Assembly: GCA_008921705.1 (NCBI GenBank)
Contig: VFFE01007657.1
Location: 1,077,615 to 1,141,614 of the forward strand
DNA length: 64,000 nt
Reading direction: 5' to 3'
Source: Burhinus oedicnemus
Lineage: Eukaryota; Chordata; Aves; Charadriiformes; Burhinidae
The notes beneath the pieces are model-generated. The model saw only the letters and a list, made by a program, of their open reading frames with translations, was not told where the DNA came from and ran no database searches. The position numbers and the translations under genes were made by a program. Shown piece by piece: positions 36,901-48,510 of this stretch (within the stretch, counting starts at the first letter, position 1; the number at the start of each line of letters is the position of its first letter).

Positions 36901-39900
36901 TTTAAAAGTCGTGTAGATGTGGTGCTTAGAGACATGGTTTAGTGGCAGACCTGGTAGAGTAGGGTCAATGGTTGGACTAGATGATCTTAAAGGTCTTTTC
37001 CAACCTAAACAATTCTATGATTCTAGTTCCTTGGATCCTCTTGTTTTAAATTTTTTGATACTGGCAGAATGTTAACATATCTGATCTTCCAAAGCGTTTA
37101 ACTGCTTCTGAAGTCTTTCACTGCCGTCCTAAGATCTATAAGACTTGAGCATCAGTGGATCAGAAATTGTTTCAGCGAGCTTTTCTGGGACTCTGCTGGG
37201 TGGAAATCATCCAAGTTTGTTTATTAAAAAAATTGAACAGTCTGGAATAAATATGCAGGGGCAATATAAAAAGATTAGATGATATAACAGGGAAAAATAT
37301 CCTTCCTTCCCACTTTCCAATTGCTTCACTGGCAAAAGAAAGGTTCAATACCCCTGAGTATAACCTCCCTAAATTTAGACAATGAATTGCCCCAAACCAT
37401 AACAATTTTCTCTCATAGTTTCAGCGTATACATAGCTGTCCTCACACTTCTAACTGAAAACTGTAAAACCCCAGAGCAGTTGTACGTGAGACATTGTGGT
37501 CCTGTAGGGGAGAAGAAGCCTGAATACCACAGGTTAAGAACTTTTGATGCCCAGTGTTCATTACCTGGTTACTGTATTGCTTGGTAGAAAAAACTAAGTG
37601 ATGGAATATGACTTGAGGCATGAAGAATGACATGCTGGTACACATCTTCAGAGGAACATTTACTTATGAAACATTCTAAATGTACCACTATTTGCCCAAT
37701 TAAGCCAACAATCCCTTTCTGTGGAGAACGTGATTTAACTTCATGATTAATAGTGGAGTAAACATGGCTTATCCATTTGTGAAAGGTTAGCTTTTCATAT
37801 TGATAATCATCTTTGGTGTCTAATATTCTTTTTCAGTCTCTCTGCGTTGTACTGTAGGCAGAACACACTGCAGCTTGGAACCAGTGATAAAATCACATTT
37901 AAACCTATTCTGTTTTCTCTAACTTTCATGTATAAACCCCTACTTTTTCTTATCATTTGCAGTCCAAAGATGTACCCAGGTCTACATACAATGAAGACAA
38001 CATGGTTTATTCTATAAATGACCTTTTCTTGGGTGGATCAGAGACAACAAGCACTACTTTGAACTGGGGCCTGCTCTATATGGTGGCAAATCCTGACATC
38101 CAAGGTGAGTGGATAAGCACGTCACGAATATCTCTGATGAAACAGAATAGCCAAGTCATAACATTTTCATGGATCAGAGATTATTCCTAGATACTGGTAT
38201 ATGGCTCGTGGCACATGGACCTTTTTGTACTGGTAGATCTGCACTGGACAACACTGGTACTATGTAGTACCTTTGTAGTACTCTACAGAGTATCTGTAGA
38301 CAAGCTCTCACAGAAGTCACAGGCATAAGGCAGTTTCCAGAAAGAGTTAACAGTTTGGGAAGTATGCATATGTATAGGAGGTTGTGGCTGATTGAGATTG
38401 AGGGTCTTTAGGGAAATGAAGGTTGTGGTAGGGTAGTCAATGGGGTAAGAGAACTGGAGTTGCCTTTGGGAAGCCAGAGGATTTGCATGCATCATCCTTG
38501 AAGGTACAGCGGCCACTGCTGCAGCTATTGGTGAGGTGCTGATGGTACTTCAAGAAACTGAGTTGAGTTCTGTCTCAGTTGTAAACACGACTAATGGCTG
38601 AAAATAATTAACCAGAAACTGATGTGTGATAGTAGGGGTGTCGCTCTTTGGAAACTTATTTCAATTCTGCTTTGTATTGGCTGAGGATCAGTGATGGGGG
38701 CTGCAGGGAGTCCTGCCCTTCTTTGTGCTCTGTAGGTCAGAGTAGTAGTAAAGATAATCACCTAAAGGTCAACTGGCAACTTTGGCTTTATTTTTGTCCA
38801 TCAGTCCATTTATGATCCCAAGGTATCAGGGTGTCTATTTAATCTGTGACTAAATTAACTATGTGATGTATTTGAGTTTCTTGCAACAGAAATTATTCCA
38901 GTCAGGAGGGGAATTTGATGGCTCATCTGTTATGTCTATGTATATTTAAGAAGTTTATTTTAAGTCTGGCTTTTAAATAACCATTAATCACTTTCATAAA
39001 GCACTAAATGGAAACCAAAGAAAGAATGATCTTTTATGCTGGATAACAGAAATTTCATTGTTAGATAGCAGAATATGTGCAAATACCCAGAGGAGAAGAG
39101 GATTTTAAATGGAGGAAAGAGATGAAGCTAAGAAAAAATTGCTCAACTTGGAGCTGTCAGACAAGAAGGTCTACTTAATCTTGTGTTATTGCATGTTTAT
39201 TATCACCTAATGTAATTAAGGTTATGAAAGCGCTGATTCACCTAAATAATTTTATTTGTCTAAATATAATACCTTGCACATACTTGGGAAAGCAGGGTGT
39301 GTGCAGAATGATCCTTCATGGGCTTCTTGAGTCATACATTGCATCTAGACTCTCATAATGAACTGACACCAGTATATCTGTCCTCATTTAATTGGTGGCT
39401 TCTTTTTGAACCCGTTCATACTTTTACCTGTGTTGACGCCCGATGACAATGTTACGCAGTTTCATTGTGTACCGTATGGAAAAGTCTGGCCTTTTGCCTA
39501 ATCACTAAATCGGGCTCTCCTTGTTCTCTGAACTACTGAAACAGAGATATGTATTTATACTTATGCAGTGACTGATCACTTCAAACTATAATGGGTGCTG
39601 AAGAAGTTGTGCTTGATTTTGCAAGCTAATTCTTCATAGAAGGAAATTAACCTTACTTAAAAATTTTTCTGGATATACATTTTAAATTCTGTAAGGTGCT
39701 AAAATCTCTGTTGTCAGGGTCTACCTAACATAGTTTTGTGAAGGACTGCTGGCAGTCACTGAGCAGGCTTGATGTGAACGAGCACAAACTGATCAATGCA
39801 GAATGGGCTTCCCTGCATCTTCGTGTTGCTTCAAAAGGCCTGGAAAAAGACAGGATCATTTGTTAAAAATTGAAGGCATTTTTATTATGTGTGTACTGCC

Positions 39901-42413
39901 TGTCTTGAAGTTTACAAAACAAATTTTATACTTCTGTTAATGCTCCCAGCACTCCTGTGCAATAAGTAATTTAAATCATGATATTCTTGATCAAAAGGCA
40001 GGTGCCAAGAAGCAGATCCAAGTTTTTTTAAAGGTATTTGGACATTGTTCTAGTTGGTATTGCTTCACTTGACAGACATCCTATATAAAAACCATTTCCT
40101 TTTAAGAGGAATTAAGCTTTTAAGGCCCAGATTCGCCTGGCTTAAACTCTAGAGAGCTGTGAGCTTAGTGGTTCTGACTGGCTGTAGGTGCCTGAGGCAC
40201 CTAGCCAAAAGAAAACACAAACATAAATCAGTTATCTCTTGCATTTAAGTGTTAGTAAGGCAACTCTTAAAGAGTTTTAAATTTTTGAGCAACAAATATC
40301 TCTTCTTAATCCACAATCAAATAACTTCAGACCTGGAAGCAGAGCTCCCATACGTTTAAGCTTTTGGAATACCCTGCTACTTCTATTTTCTTTATAAAAG
40401 TTACTTACATTTTTAAATTAATTTTGTTGCTGTCCTTATAGTTCTAAATGGGAAATGCCTTTGCAAATGGAATTAGTGAAAATACTTGATTTATTTTTCC
40501 ACCTGCAATGATGAATATTTCTCCACAGAGAAAGTGCAGAAGGAGCTGGATGCCGTTCTGGGTCCTTCCCAGTTAATCTGCTATGAGGATCGGAAAGAGC
40601 TGCCCTACACAAATGCTGTGGTTCATGAGGTTCAGCGCTTCAGCAATATTATCTCAGTTGGCATGCCCAGAGTGTGTGTGAGGAACACTACATTGCTTGG
40701 CTTTCCCCTCAAAAAGGTACAGACAGTTTCTCAGTTGCTACAGGTATTTCCTGCATCAGTAGAGCAAGGTGTGGATTCAAATCTGTTTGTGCCAGGGTCT
40801 TCTCCTCAACAGCAGTGGGGTTGGATACATCTGGGTCATAGCCTGAATGGGAACAAGAACAAGAAACCATCTGCCAAGCTGAGTTGAGTGACGCAGCTGT
40901 TGGGAGAGGGTTATCAGTAGGGAAACATAACCCTGGATGGAAGAGAGGATTTTAGCAAGGCTACAAATCAATGAAAACAAAACCTTAGAGATTGATACTG
41001 AAGAATTAATTGCTTTGTACTAATAAGGCATTGGAAAGATTTCTGACTGAATTTTTGTCTGCAGAGAGATCCAGGGAAAAGCATGAAGTTTTGCAACTGG
41101 CTTTCATCAAAGAGACTAACCCCAGAAACTTCTGGTGTTAGAAGTGAAAATGGGTTTAGTACAAATAAAGTTGGTAGTTTCTAGTGACATGGCCACTTCC
41201 ACTGTCAGGCTTGGACTGACATTCCAAAACAAAAAGACTTCACGTTCCCTACAGTTCCTACTGGGGAAATGAACCTACCAGCATACAACACTGAACCCTG
41301 AAAGTAAACTAACACTGCTCTCACCTAGCCAGTTCTGACTGCTGGAGGAGGACTGACAGCCAGAACTGAGTGAGTGTTTTTCTCCTTTCAGGGCACCATA
41401 GTTTTTCCAAATATTGCTTCATCTTTGTATGACCCAGAGCACTGGGAAACACCTCGACAGTTCAACCCTGGTCATTTCTTGGATGAGGATGGAAACTTTG
41501 TGAGCCAGGAAGCTTTTTTACCATTCTCAATAGGTAAACGGACTGACAGCACAAACATTAATGGTGTGGATTGGGACTGTAGAATTAAGATGTCTATCAA
41601 AAACCCATTGTCATTTATTTTAAACCTCTTTGTGGAAAACAGTGATAAAATCAACATGATTAGTTTCAATACAGTTTCCCAATCAATACCCAATCCCAAT
41701 CCTATAAACATTTCTTCTACTGAACAAATAATAACATAGAAAATCAGAGATGTCCTGACAAATATAAATGTCTAACTTGCCCTATTTTTGGAAGGAAATT
41801 CTGTGCTAATGATAATGGTTATTTATTTGGGGCATACATTTCAAGACTAGATGTACATTTGGAAATTACTTGCAAGCAGCTGTGCTGATGCTTTATGTGT
41901 ACAAAACTGGAGCACGACATCTCCCAGCAAGAGCAAGTCCTTATTCTTCATTTACATGATTGAACAAATTCCTTTAAACTTGTCAGTCAAATGAAAATTA
42001 GGTTTTTGAGGCAATTGAAGTGAAACTCAGAGCAAAAGGGCTGCACAGTTATCTATAGCTGTAGATAGGATTCCTTAAAGGAAGAATTACATGAAGTTCT
42101 GTGTTATTGATTGTATTAAGTCCTAAATAAATTCCATATTCAGCAAAAATACTTTTGCTTTGTGTGAGGATGAATACAATTGCTTTTGAGGTCAGGGTAA
42201 TTTACTTACTATCCTTCCCCTCTTCCTTCTGCAGGGCACCGTGTGTGTTTGGGGGAGCATCTAGCGAGGACCGAGCTCTTCATTTTCTTTGCCAACCTGC
42301 TGCGGGCATTCACCTTCCAGATGCCTGAGGGGGTGACAAAGATCAACACAGAGCCCATTTTTGGGGGTACATTGCAGCCCCACCCATACAGGGTTTGTGC
42401 CATTCCACGCTAG
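27806..42413 (+). CDS. Gene C: CYP2J-like cytochrome P450, complete and intact
   Basis: This is a full nine-exon CYP2 gene with 1473 nt of coding sequence, 490 residues. Exons are 27806-27976, 29234-29396, 30506-30655, 32491-32651, 35103-35279, 37963-38104, 40529-40716, 41392-41533 and 42235-42413, all with GT/AG borders. The product has an ER anchor helix (about residues 4-21), PPGP hinge (31-34), Trp121/Arg125 in helix C, GGSETT (298-303), ExxR (355-358), FNPGHFL (408-414) and the haem loop FSIGHRVCLG with Cys436 as ligand. It is slightly shorter than human CYP2J2 (502 residues) and its exon 9 ([10 protein letters not shown]) resembles CYP2J2 closely. It is expected to be a microsomal monooxygenase reduced by P450 reductase; the substrate cannot be read from the sequence. 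It lies in tandem with three paralogues and has the least ambiguous structure of the cluster. Confidence 0.95.
28266..28352 (+). repeat. Imperfect 34-bp direct repeat in intron 1 of gene C
   Basis: Two copies of a 34-bp unit beginning ACTAAATTT and ending GATAT occur at 28266-28299 and 28319-28352, a spacing of 53 bp, with about four mismatches. It is a local duplication of unknown age with no evident function. Confidence 0.7.
29234..29396 (+). CDS. Gene C exon 2
   Basis: The 163-nt exon reads [20 protein letters not shown] and on to [12 protein letters not shown]. Its translation differs from gene D exon 2 at only four of 54 residues. Confidence 0.94.
30506..30655 (+). CDS. Gene C exon 3
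   Basis: The 150-nt exon starts after GATGCAG and reads [20 protein letters not shown] with the helix C Trp and Arg residues. The donor is GTATCT. Confidence 0.93.
30922..31535 (-). mobile_element. CR1 LINE 3' fragment in intron 3 of gene C
   Basis: Reading 5' to 3' on the plus strand it begins with the reversed CR1 tail (ATCATAGAAT), continues through GGTCTAGTCCAACCCCTTCC and reaches the region around GGGTCTCACCAGTGCTCATC. This is the usual antisense appearance of a 5'-truncated avian CR1. It has many point changes from the consensus as I remember it, so it is not recent. Confidence 0.88.
32491..32651 (+). CDS. Gene C exon 4
   Basis: The 161-nt exon reads [20 protein letters not shown] and [12 protein letters not shown], ending GSFIHH before GTAAGT. 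Confidence 0.94.
33590..33665 (+). repeat. tRNA-derived SINE-like remnant in intron 4 of gene C
   Basis: A degenerate A-box region (TAGTCCAATGAATAAGACG) is followed by a B box (GGTGTTCAAACC). It looks like the same loose family as the remnant near 3.1 kb, in opposite orientation. Confidence 0.35.
35103..35279 (+). CDS. Gene C exon 5
   Basis: The 177-nt exon reads [20 protein letters not shown] and ends [13 protein letters not shown]. It covers helices F-G, which shape the substrate channel in CYP2 enzymes. Confidence 0.94.
36600..37220 (-). mobile_element. Old CR1/L3-type LINE reverse-transcriptase fragment, interrupted
   Basis: On the minus strand the two flanks of the younger CR1 read as pieces of the CR1-clade reverse-transcriptase stretch that normally contains EDPGNYRPVSL. 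The left flank holds the part after the break (plus strand GGATGTCAGCCTAACTGG) and the right flank the part before it (TAGTTCCTTGGATCC). Frameshifts and stops are frequent. The element is split by the insertion at about 36808-37025. Confidence 0.6.
36808..37025 (+). mobile_element. Younger CR1 3' end nested in the older LINE
   Basis: The sequence reads ACAGGCTGCCCAGGGAGGTG, then GACATGGTTTAGTGGCAGAC, then TTGGACTAGATGATCTTAAA and ends ATTCTATGATTCT. This is the 5'-truncated 3' end of a CR1 of the J-like type known from birds. A 12-bp inverted repeat around an AA centre (36812-36837) sits at its 5' junction. Confidence 0.88.
37963..38104 (+). CDS. Gene C exon 6 (helix I)
   Basis: The 142-nt exon contains [20 protein letters not shown]. 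The oxygen-activation motif is GGSETT, where gene B has AGTETT. NWGLL replaces the RWALL of gene B. Confidence 0.94.
40529..40716 (+). CDS. Gene C exon 7
   Basis: The 188-nt exon contains [20 protein letters not shown] and EVQRFSN with ExxR, and ends PLKK before GTACAG. Confidence 0.94.
41392..41533 (+). CDS. Gene C exon 8
   Basis: The 142-nt exon reads [20 protein letters not shown] and [20 protein letters not shown], ending PFSI before GTAAAC. Confidence 0.94.
42235..42413 (+). CDS. Gene C exon 9 (haem-binding loop and stop)
   Basis: The 179-nt terminal exon completes [11 protein letters not shown] with the haem cysteine and reads [19 protein letters not shown]. It ends VCAIPR and TAG. 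It is noticeably richer in G+C than exon 9 of A or B. Confidence 0.95.
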
Positions 42414-42896
42414 GGTGGACATGTGCAGCATGTCACAGACCATCTATTAGGCAATCTTATTTACTTTTGTGAACGCATATCTCAAGTCCATACAACCTTT
42501 TTTTGTCTTGGATGTGAATTTTGGCTACAAAAGCCACCTTTTGTCTACAGCAGATAATTCTGTTCAGACCCTGTTACCCGCTCTTGAAGGTGATCTTTTT
42601 CTTTTTTTTTTTCTTTTTTATTTTTTTGGCAAAAGTTCTTTTGATCTGAAGCACACCATCATTCTCAGCCATAAAGGCATCATGCAGTTGCTGTCTGGCC
42701 TGGTAGATTTAAATCTGGTATGCCGGTAAGCAAATGACAAAATTGACTGGCAGACTTAAAAAATTAATTCAATATCTCCAAGTTACCCTGTTTTCAAAAG
42801 CGATTGAATTTGGAAAAACATACCGGGAAAATTATGCCTCTCTATATTACTGTCATCATTCATAACATTTCAGTCAACTTTTTGTTGATGGTCACT

Positions 42897-42902
42897 AATA
42901 AA
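42897..42902 (+). promoter_or_regulatory. Candidate poly(A) signal of gene C
   Basis: AATAAA lies 484 nt after the gene C stop. I see no earlier canonical hexamer in the 3' flank. Confidence 0.45.
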
Positions 42903-45873
42903 AGAAATGAAGAAAAAATTAGCAACTGGTTTTATTTATGGATAACTTACAGTTCACTGGGAATTTCTAGATTCGACCCAGCAGAATATGTATAAGGCAT
43001 CTTTAAATCTGCCAGAGGATAATTGGTTTGAGTCCAGCAGAGAAAAGGTGCAGGCTGCAACTCGGTGAAGAGTGAAGATACAGAGAGAAGATTTCTTTTA
43101 GGGCAGATACTTTTAATATTTTAAAATTCTGCTGAGTTAATTTTTTGGAAGATCCTTTCTAACAGAGCAACTGCTTACTTGTGTGGGTTGACTCCTGTCA
43201 GGATCAGCACTGGGTGGTTGCTACAGCAGGTGCAAGGAGCTCCTCTAAGATGCAATTTGGGTTAAGGAACCTGCTGTAATTAGAGCTGACAGTAAATTGA
43301 GAAACATATGTGGAAAACACCAGAGATACTTTTTAATCACCTCAGAAGTTCAGTGGTATACCTGAAGCTACAAAAGCTTGTCACATACACAAGATACTGG
43401 TCGAATTCAATGACAGAGTCTATAATGGCAGAAAAGGAAAAAATTAGTTCCTGTGGTGAATATAAATTTGTTTGTATTGTCTGGAAAAGACTTGTAAAGT
43501 GTAAGTGAACTTGTCCTTCCTTAATATTCCAATTTCTGTGAGAGAGGATAGGACAGCTAAACAGACCATCATCTGTTAAATCAGTTATCGCTACAGGTCG
43601 GCTGCTGTGTGATTGAGATTAGTTTAGGCAGTTTACCATGAATCACAAATTTAGACCTGTCTCATTATTTCTAATTCAATAGCTGATGAAACACAGCATC
43701 AAAATAGTAAGCACTTGATATTTAGCTGTTATTAAATTAAATGGCAGAATAGCAGTAGTGAAATATGGAAGATCGCATCCTGACATTTTATTTGACAGAA
43801 AACTGTGTGCCCCGTTACAAACTGCTGTCAAAGTCTCTGTGGATTTGCATGTGTGCACGGACAGATAAGGCAAAGCAGGAAACGCTGTGATTTGGGGATG
43901 CTGGAGCTGTCATTGCTTCTTAAAAATGAAGCTGGAAACATCAGTAGAATTACAAGCATTAACGTCATTGCTGGGTGATGCTGTGACTCCTGATGGCCAC
44001 ACACTTCCCCAGATGTCTTTCCAAAAGGGATGTTCATAAATAGCCCTGAGACGGAAACTTGCCCAGGAAGGCCTGTATGCAGCCGGAGCAGGTTGAGTTG
44101 CCTGAACCCAAAACAATGGACATAACTACCACTTGTCCAGATACTCAAGAAGAGACACTCAGGATGCTTCAGAGGAAAACTGCATGTCATACATGGGTAG
44201 GTTATTCATGCATGGTTGTGCTGATGTCTATCTGTGACAGGAACTACTTCTTGGCAATTTTTAATCCATTGTGCACAGACACCCGGGAGAGGAGATCCCA
44301 GCACATGATCCCAGGACATCAGCAGGAGGCTCACAGCGGGGAGATGGGAGATGCCTTTGCATTTCTGTTCTTGCCTAACCTATTTTAAAAGCGCTTCACT
44401 TTAGCTCATGTTCTAATAAAGCCGGGTCTTTTTGAGCTTTTAAAAGCCTTTTAAAGTCTGGCAGATGTTGCCACAGAAGGCCAACAAAACTGAAAGCAAC
44501 TCTGAGAGGAGCCCACCTGCCACTTACATGTTTTGTGCCGAGTCTCTCGGCCTTGGCTGTGTGGTGCCTCCTCCATCAGGCTGCTGAGCTGTCGCTCCAG
44601 GGCTGCTGGTCTTAAGGGCTGTCTTGGAGACCTCCACCATATCCTTCATTCCTCTCTCTTATTTATTGCTTCTCATGGCTTGCTAAGGCTTCCTTTTTGG
44701 GACAGATGAGGAGGATTGACACCCTTTCTGTCCTCTCTGGCATGGATGCTAAGCAGCCTGCTAGCGTCAGTCCACAGCTCAGTTTGCTGCTCCCAGACTG
44801 TCACCTTTTTTACTCTCTCTGTGATGGCTGAGAGTGGTACCTTTTAGCCTGTAAAGGTGATTGTACTTTGGTGCCCGATTTCTTAGCGTGGGGCCCCATT
44901 TAAAGGACTGCTGTTCTCCTGGATTGTTACATCAGAGCGAAGGTTGGTCTCTGTCTTGCACCTTTTAGATCACACTTCAAAATTTAAATTCTTGTAGACA
45001 GAATATTGAAGAATGATTGCGAGCTGACCTGGGTGACCTGTCAGGGAGGATAGACTTGCAGGGAGGGGGACTCACTGACTCGCTTAGGCCATGCTGTATT
45101 TTCCTGGAAACGAACTGGAAGTTCAGTTTTGTTTACAAACATGGGAAATGGTCAGGCCTCAGCATAGTGGTTTTACCAGGTATGGAACTCTCTGCTTTGT
45201 CCTTCATCACCCCATCCTCCCCTCATTGGTGAGCTCTTCCCCTGTGACTCCCCAGAGCAGCACCATGCAACTGTTCAACCATACAGTGGAAGCTCTAGCT
45301 ATAAAGGAAAATAGAGAAAATGTAGAGGAGAGGCAAAGTTGAAGATTTTGGGTTCATGTAGCTCTTGGAGAGGCTCAGAGCCTTACAATACCGCGATGCT
45401 CACCTATCTCCCTTTCCACAAATTCTGTAAGGACAATCTGAACCCAGATGAGTTATCTGGTGAAGCAACTATTTGTCTCTGGACTAGATCGTGTGAGAGG
45501 TAATCTCCTTATGTATAAAATCAAGGCCAAAATATAAAAAGAAAAGAGAAAAAAATTTAATAATATCTTTGCTCTAAAGGCATTTGGAGAGAGAAAGCTA
45601 TAATAATTATATACATAACTATAAATGACAATTAAAACAACACATGTAGGTCAACTTGTTTTTTTCCAAAATCAGGTGGAAATAAAAGGTTTTCTGTGAG
45701 AGTTTTAACTTTGTTAAAACATGATTTTCCTGAAATTAACATGTAAAATGTTTTTATGTTCACAGATCTTTACTCAACAGAGGAGAAAGCATTTTCTCAG
45801 AGGTAAGAGGTTAAGAAAAGTAGATCATTGCTTAGTGCAGAGATCTTTTAAAATATATCTTGGCCTAGCAGTC

Positions 45874-45947
45874 TTTTTTTTTTTTTTTTTTTTTTTTTTT
45901 TCCTGTGTTTTTANNNNNNNNNNNNNNNNNNNNAATTTTTTTTGGTT

Positions 45948-45982
<35 letters not shown>
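45874..45982. repeat. Poly-T tracts flanking the assembly gap
   Basis: A 28-T run (45874-45901) and a 34-T run (45949-45982) lie on either side of the Ns. Long homopolymers commonly stop sequencing, so the true length and any intervening sequence are unknown. Confidence 0.9.
45914..45933. other. Assembly gap (20 N)
   Basis: Twenty undetermined bases stand here, probably a placeholder of arbitrary size. Confidence 0.98.
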
Positions 45983-45985
<3 letters not shown>

Positions 45986-47192
45986 TGGTGATAATGAAAA
46001 AGAAGAATTATAAGGAAAGGAGAAAGGTAAGAAAAACAAACCAGTTCCAGGAGAGTCTTGGAGTTAGTGAGAATTTAAATGTTTCCAGTATCAGCTAGAA
46101 GACAGATATAGCAAGGAGATGTGAAGACTGAGCAAATCTTTAGTGGATCAAAATATTTCTCTTCTTGCTGTTTTACTTCTGAACTTACAATGGACCAGTG
46201 TCAGCTTCCTTCTATTTCATCTACAAAACATGATCGTAAATGTCAGGATTTGGAGTGCGGGAAGGTGTGACTGCAGTGGAACGGGAGGAGCACATAAAAT
46301 ACATCATTTTAGTGGGAGGAGAGAGCACACTGAAAAAAAAAAAAAATCAAGCATTTATATCCAATGTCCTGTTGAGGAGAAGGCAGAGTGGTTGCACAGC
46401 TGTATTTGGACATTAGGATGTACATTCAGCACCGAGACTTTTGAACTGGCTGTAAATGATCTTGCTCAGGGAGCAGAAGCAGGCCAGCTCAGCCGTGCAG
46501 GTAGCTTGCCCTGGTTTTCAGTGGAGCAATTAGCCCAGGCAGGATTTTGCCTCTCTGCAGCGAGCGTCTTCCTGAGGTCGAAGTTAACTCTTGCGAAGCC
46601 AGCATAGGTGATTCTATTCTGCACAGTGCTGCAACTGCAGGAGAAAAGCGGACGTTTCCCACCTGTGAGTATTCCCCTTTAACAGGGAGAGAAATGTGGC
46701 TCCTATAAAAGAATAAGAGAAAGGCAAGAGCAAGAAATAGAGTAATGTGGGGTTATTTAATACAAATTCTCACATTAGTAAGGACACAGTTCTTGCCCTT
46801 CTTTCTTGAGCCTTAACAAACATATTCTGGTCTCTGCACAGTGTCAGAAGCACAACCTAAAGCGAATGCTTCTGCAGTGTCTTATTCCTTGAAGAGTTTG
46901 CCAGTGGCTATTGAGATGAGATGAAAATTTCAACATCTAGAGCTTCTAGATGTGTTACCTGGCAGATTTGCTCTATGTATCCTTAAGGTTTATACACAAA
47001 GTAAATTTAAGTAATGAAGAATAAAAAATTCTGTATTTCAGTAGTATAATGAGGACCAAGGAAACTGCTGGTTTCTTAAAACTGCAGTACATCAGGAAGG
47101 CTCTCCAGCAGATGGACAATTTAATGCCTTTTTCTGCCTTTGGTTGTCAATGAAAATGGCAATGGTGATCCAGAGGTGAGTACATTTAACAC

Positions 47193-47902
47193 TGTCATGG
47201 TTTGGGCTGGATTGGCCCAGTCAGGCGGAATGATAGATGCTCTCCCCCACCTCTCTTTTCAAAGTGAGGAGGGATAGAGAGAAAAGAGACTTACAAGTTT
47301 GGAAGGGACTAAACTACTTTAATGAAATATTAATAAGAAAATAATAATAAAAAAATAATGAAATATATACAAAACCATATCAAGCTCCCAGGATGACAAT
47401 CACGTCACCAGCAGGCACTAGGGAAGTTCCAGGCTGGACTCAGTGATGGATGGGAACTGGATTCCGGATTGGGATCAAAGGCAGGCAGACAGACACAGTC
47501 GTCCTCGGATGCTGGCCATTGAAGAAAGAGGGCTGACCTTTTGATCCCTCAGCTTTTATACTGAGCATGAGGCAGATGGGATGGAACACCCTGTTGGTCA
47601 ATTTTGGGTCACCTGTCCTGTCCGCTCCTCCCCGCAGGTGTGACCCCTCTACGGTTTTCCACTTCTGACCCTCCAACGGGGCACATAACAAAGTTGGCTG
47701 CCTTGGTTTTTATGACAATAAGTAAAAGCAAGAGCTTCTCTGTATCCCATTCCTTGGCATCAACTATAAACATGGGTCTTATCACTCTGAGAGTGAACAG
47801 TTTTCTGCACAACGTGCTGTTAATTTCAGCAGTTAGAAGAGGCCCAGCTAAAAAGTAAAGTTACTGAACAAAATTGGTCTCGTTTTACCTCAAACCAGGA
47901 CA
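47193..47902 (-). mobile_element. Solo LTR of an avian endogenous retrovirus
   Basis: The 710-bp element starts TGTCATGGTTTGGG and ends CCTCAAACCAGGACA, so it has TG...CA ends and extended inverted termini. It is flanked on both sides by the perfect 5-bp duplication AACAC (47188-47192 and 47903-47907). On the minus strand a TATAAAAG box lies at 47560-47553, and the minus-strand start TGTCCTGGTTT resembles common bird ERV LTRs, so I orient it minus. There are no internal retroviral genes. Five-bp duplications fit ERVL- or ERV1-like integrases, but the family is not assigned. Confidence 0.88.
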
Positions 47903-47984
47903 AACACCACTGATGTTCATGGAAGATTTCTGTCTAGATTAGGAAGAAGAGGTTAGAAAATAACTAGATGAATGTGAAGTTTTC

Positions 47985-48510
47985 AAATTGGCTGGGCTGA
48001 TTCATCCCAGGGCACTTAGGGAACAGCATCAACCTCAGAGCTATTAGCAATTATCTATGAGAACCTGTGGAGGATGGGAAAAGGTCAAACATTTGCTTGT
48101 CTCCAGAAGGTAAGAGAAGTTGTAGTGTTATAAATCAGTCAGCCTGATTGCACTTCTCAGAATATCCTGGAAAAATAATCAAATTTTAAGCACTGGGAGG
48201 AAAACGGAAAGAGTCAGTACTCACCAAATAATGTCAAAGTTACTTAGTTTTGTTTGATGACATAGCTAGAGCTCTGTTTTCAGGAGAGAAGCCGTTAATG
48301 TAATTTACTGCTCTTTAATGTGGCTTTGACACAATCTCAGAAGCTCTAGGGAAATGTGGGGTATCTGAAGCTTTGCAAAACTTCACGGAAAACTCAGGAA
48401 ATATGTATGAATTGTACCGTGTCAAACTGGAAAGACAGACTGAATGGTATTCTGTCCTGCATCTAATACTATTCAATATTTAATCAAGGACCTTGACAGT
48501 GTAAATATCA
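47985..48510 (+). mobile_element. Old CR1 ORF2 (reverse transcriptase) fragment
   Basis: A degraded but collinear CR1 reverse-transcriptase stretch is visible. GAGAACCTGTGGAGGATGGG, ATAAATCAGTCAGCCTGATT, GGCTTTGACACAATCTC and CTATTCAATATTTAATCAAG match, in order, the regions of CR1 ORF2 that I recognise. Many indels make it non-coding. Confidence 0.65.

Noticed and set aside
45721..45850. A QQRR stretch in an ORF, resembling the WKQQRR of P450 exon 3
   Set aside because: Only the four residues match. The following residues, the spacing to VQEE and the splice borders do not fit exon 3.
46143..46607. 154-codon plus-strand ORF after the assembly gap
   Set aside because: It contains a poly-Lys run from an A-rich tract and no recognisable motif; single-exon length alone is not evidence in a vertebrate spacer.
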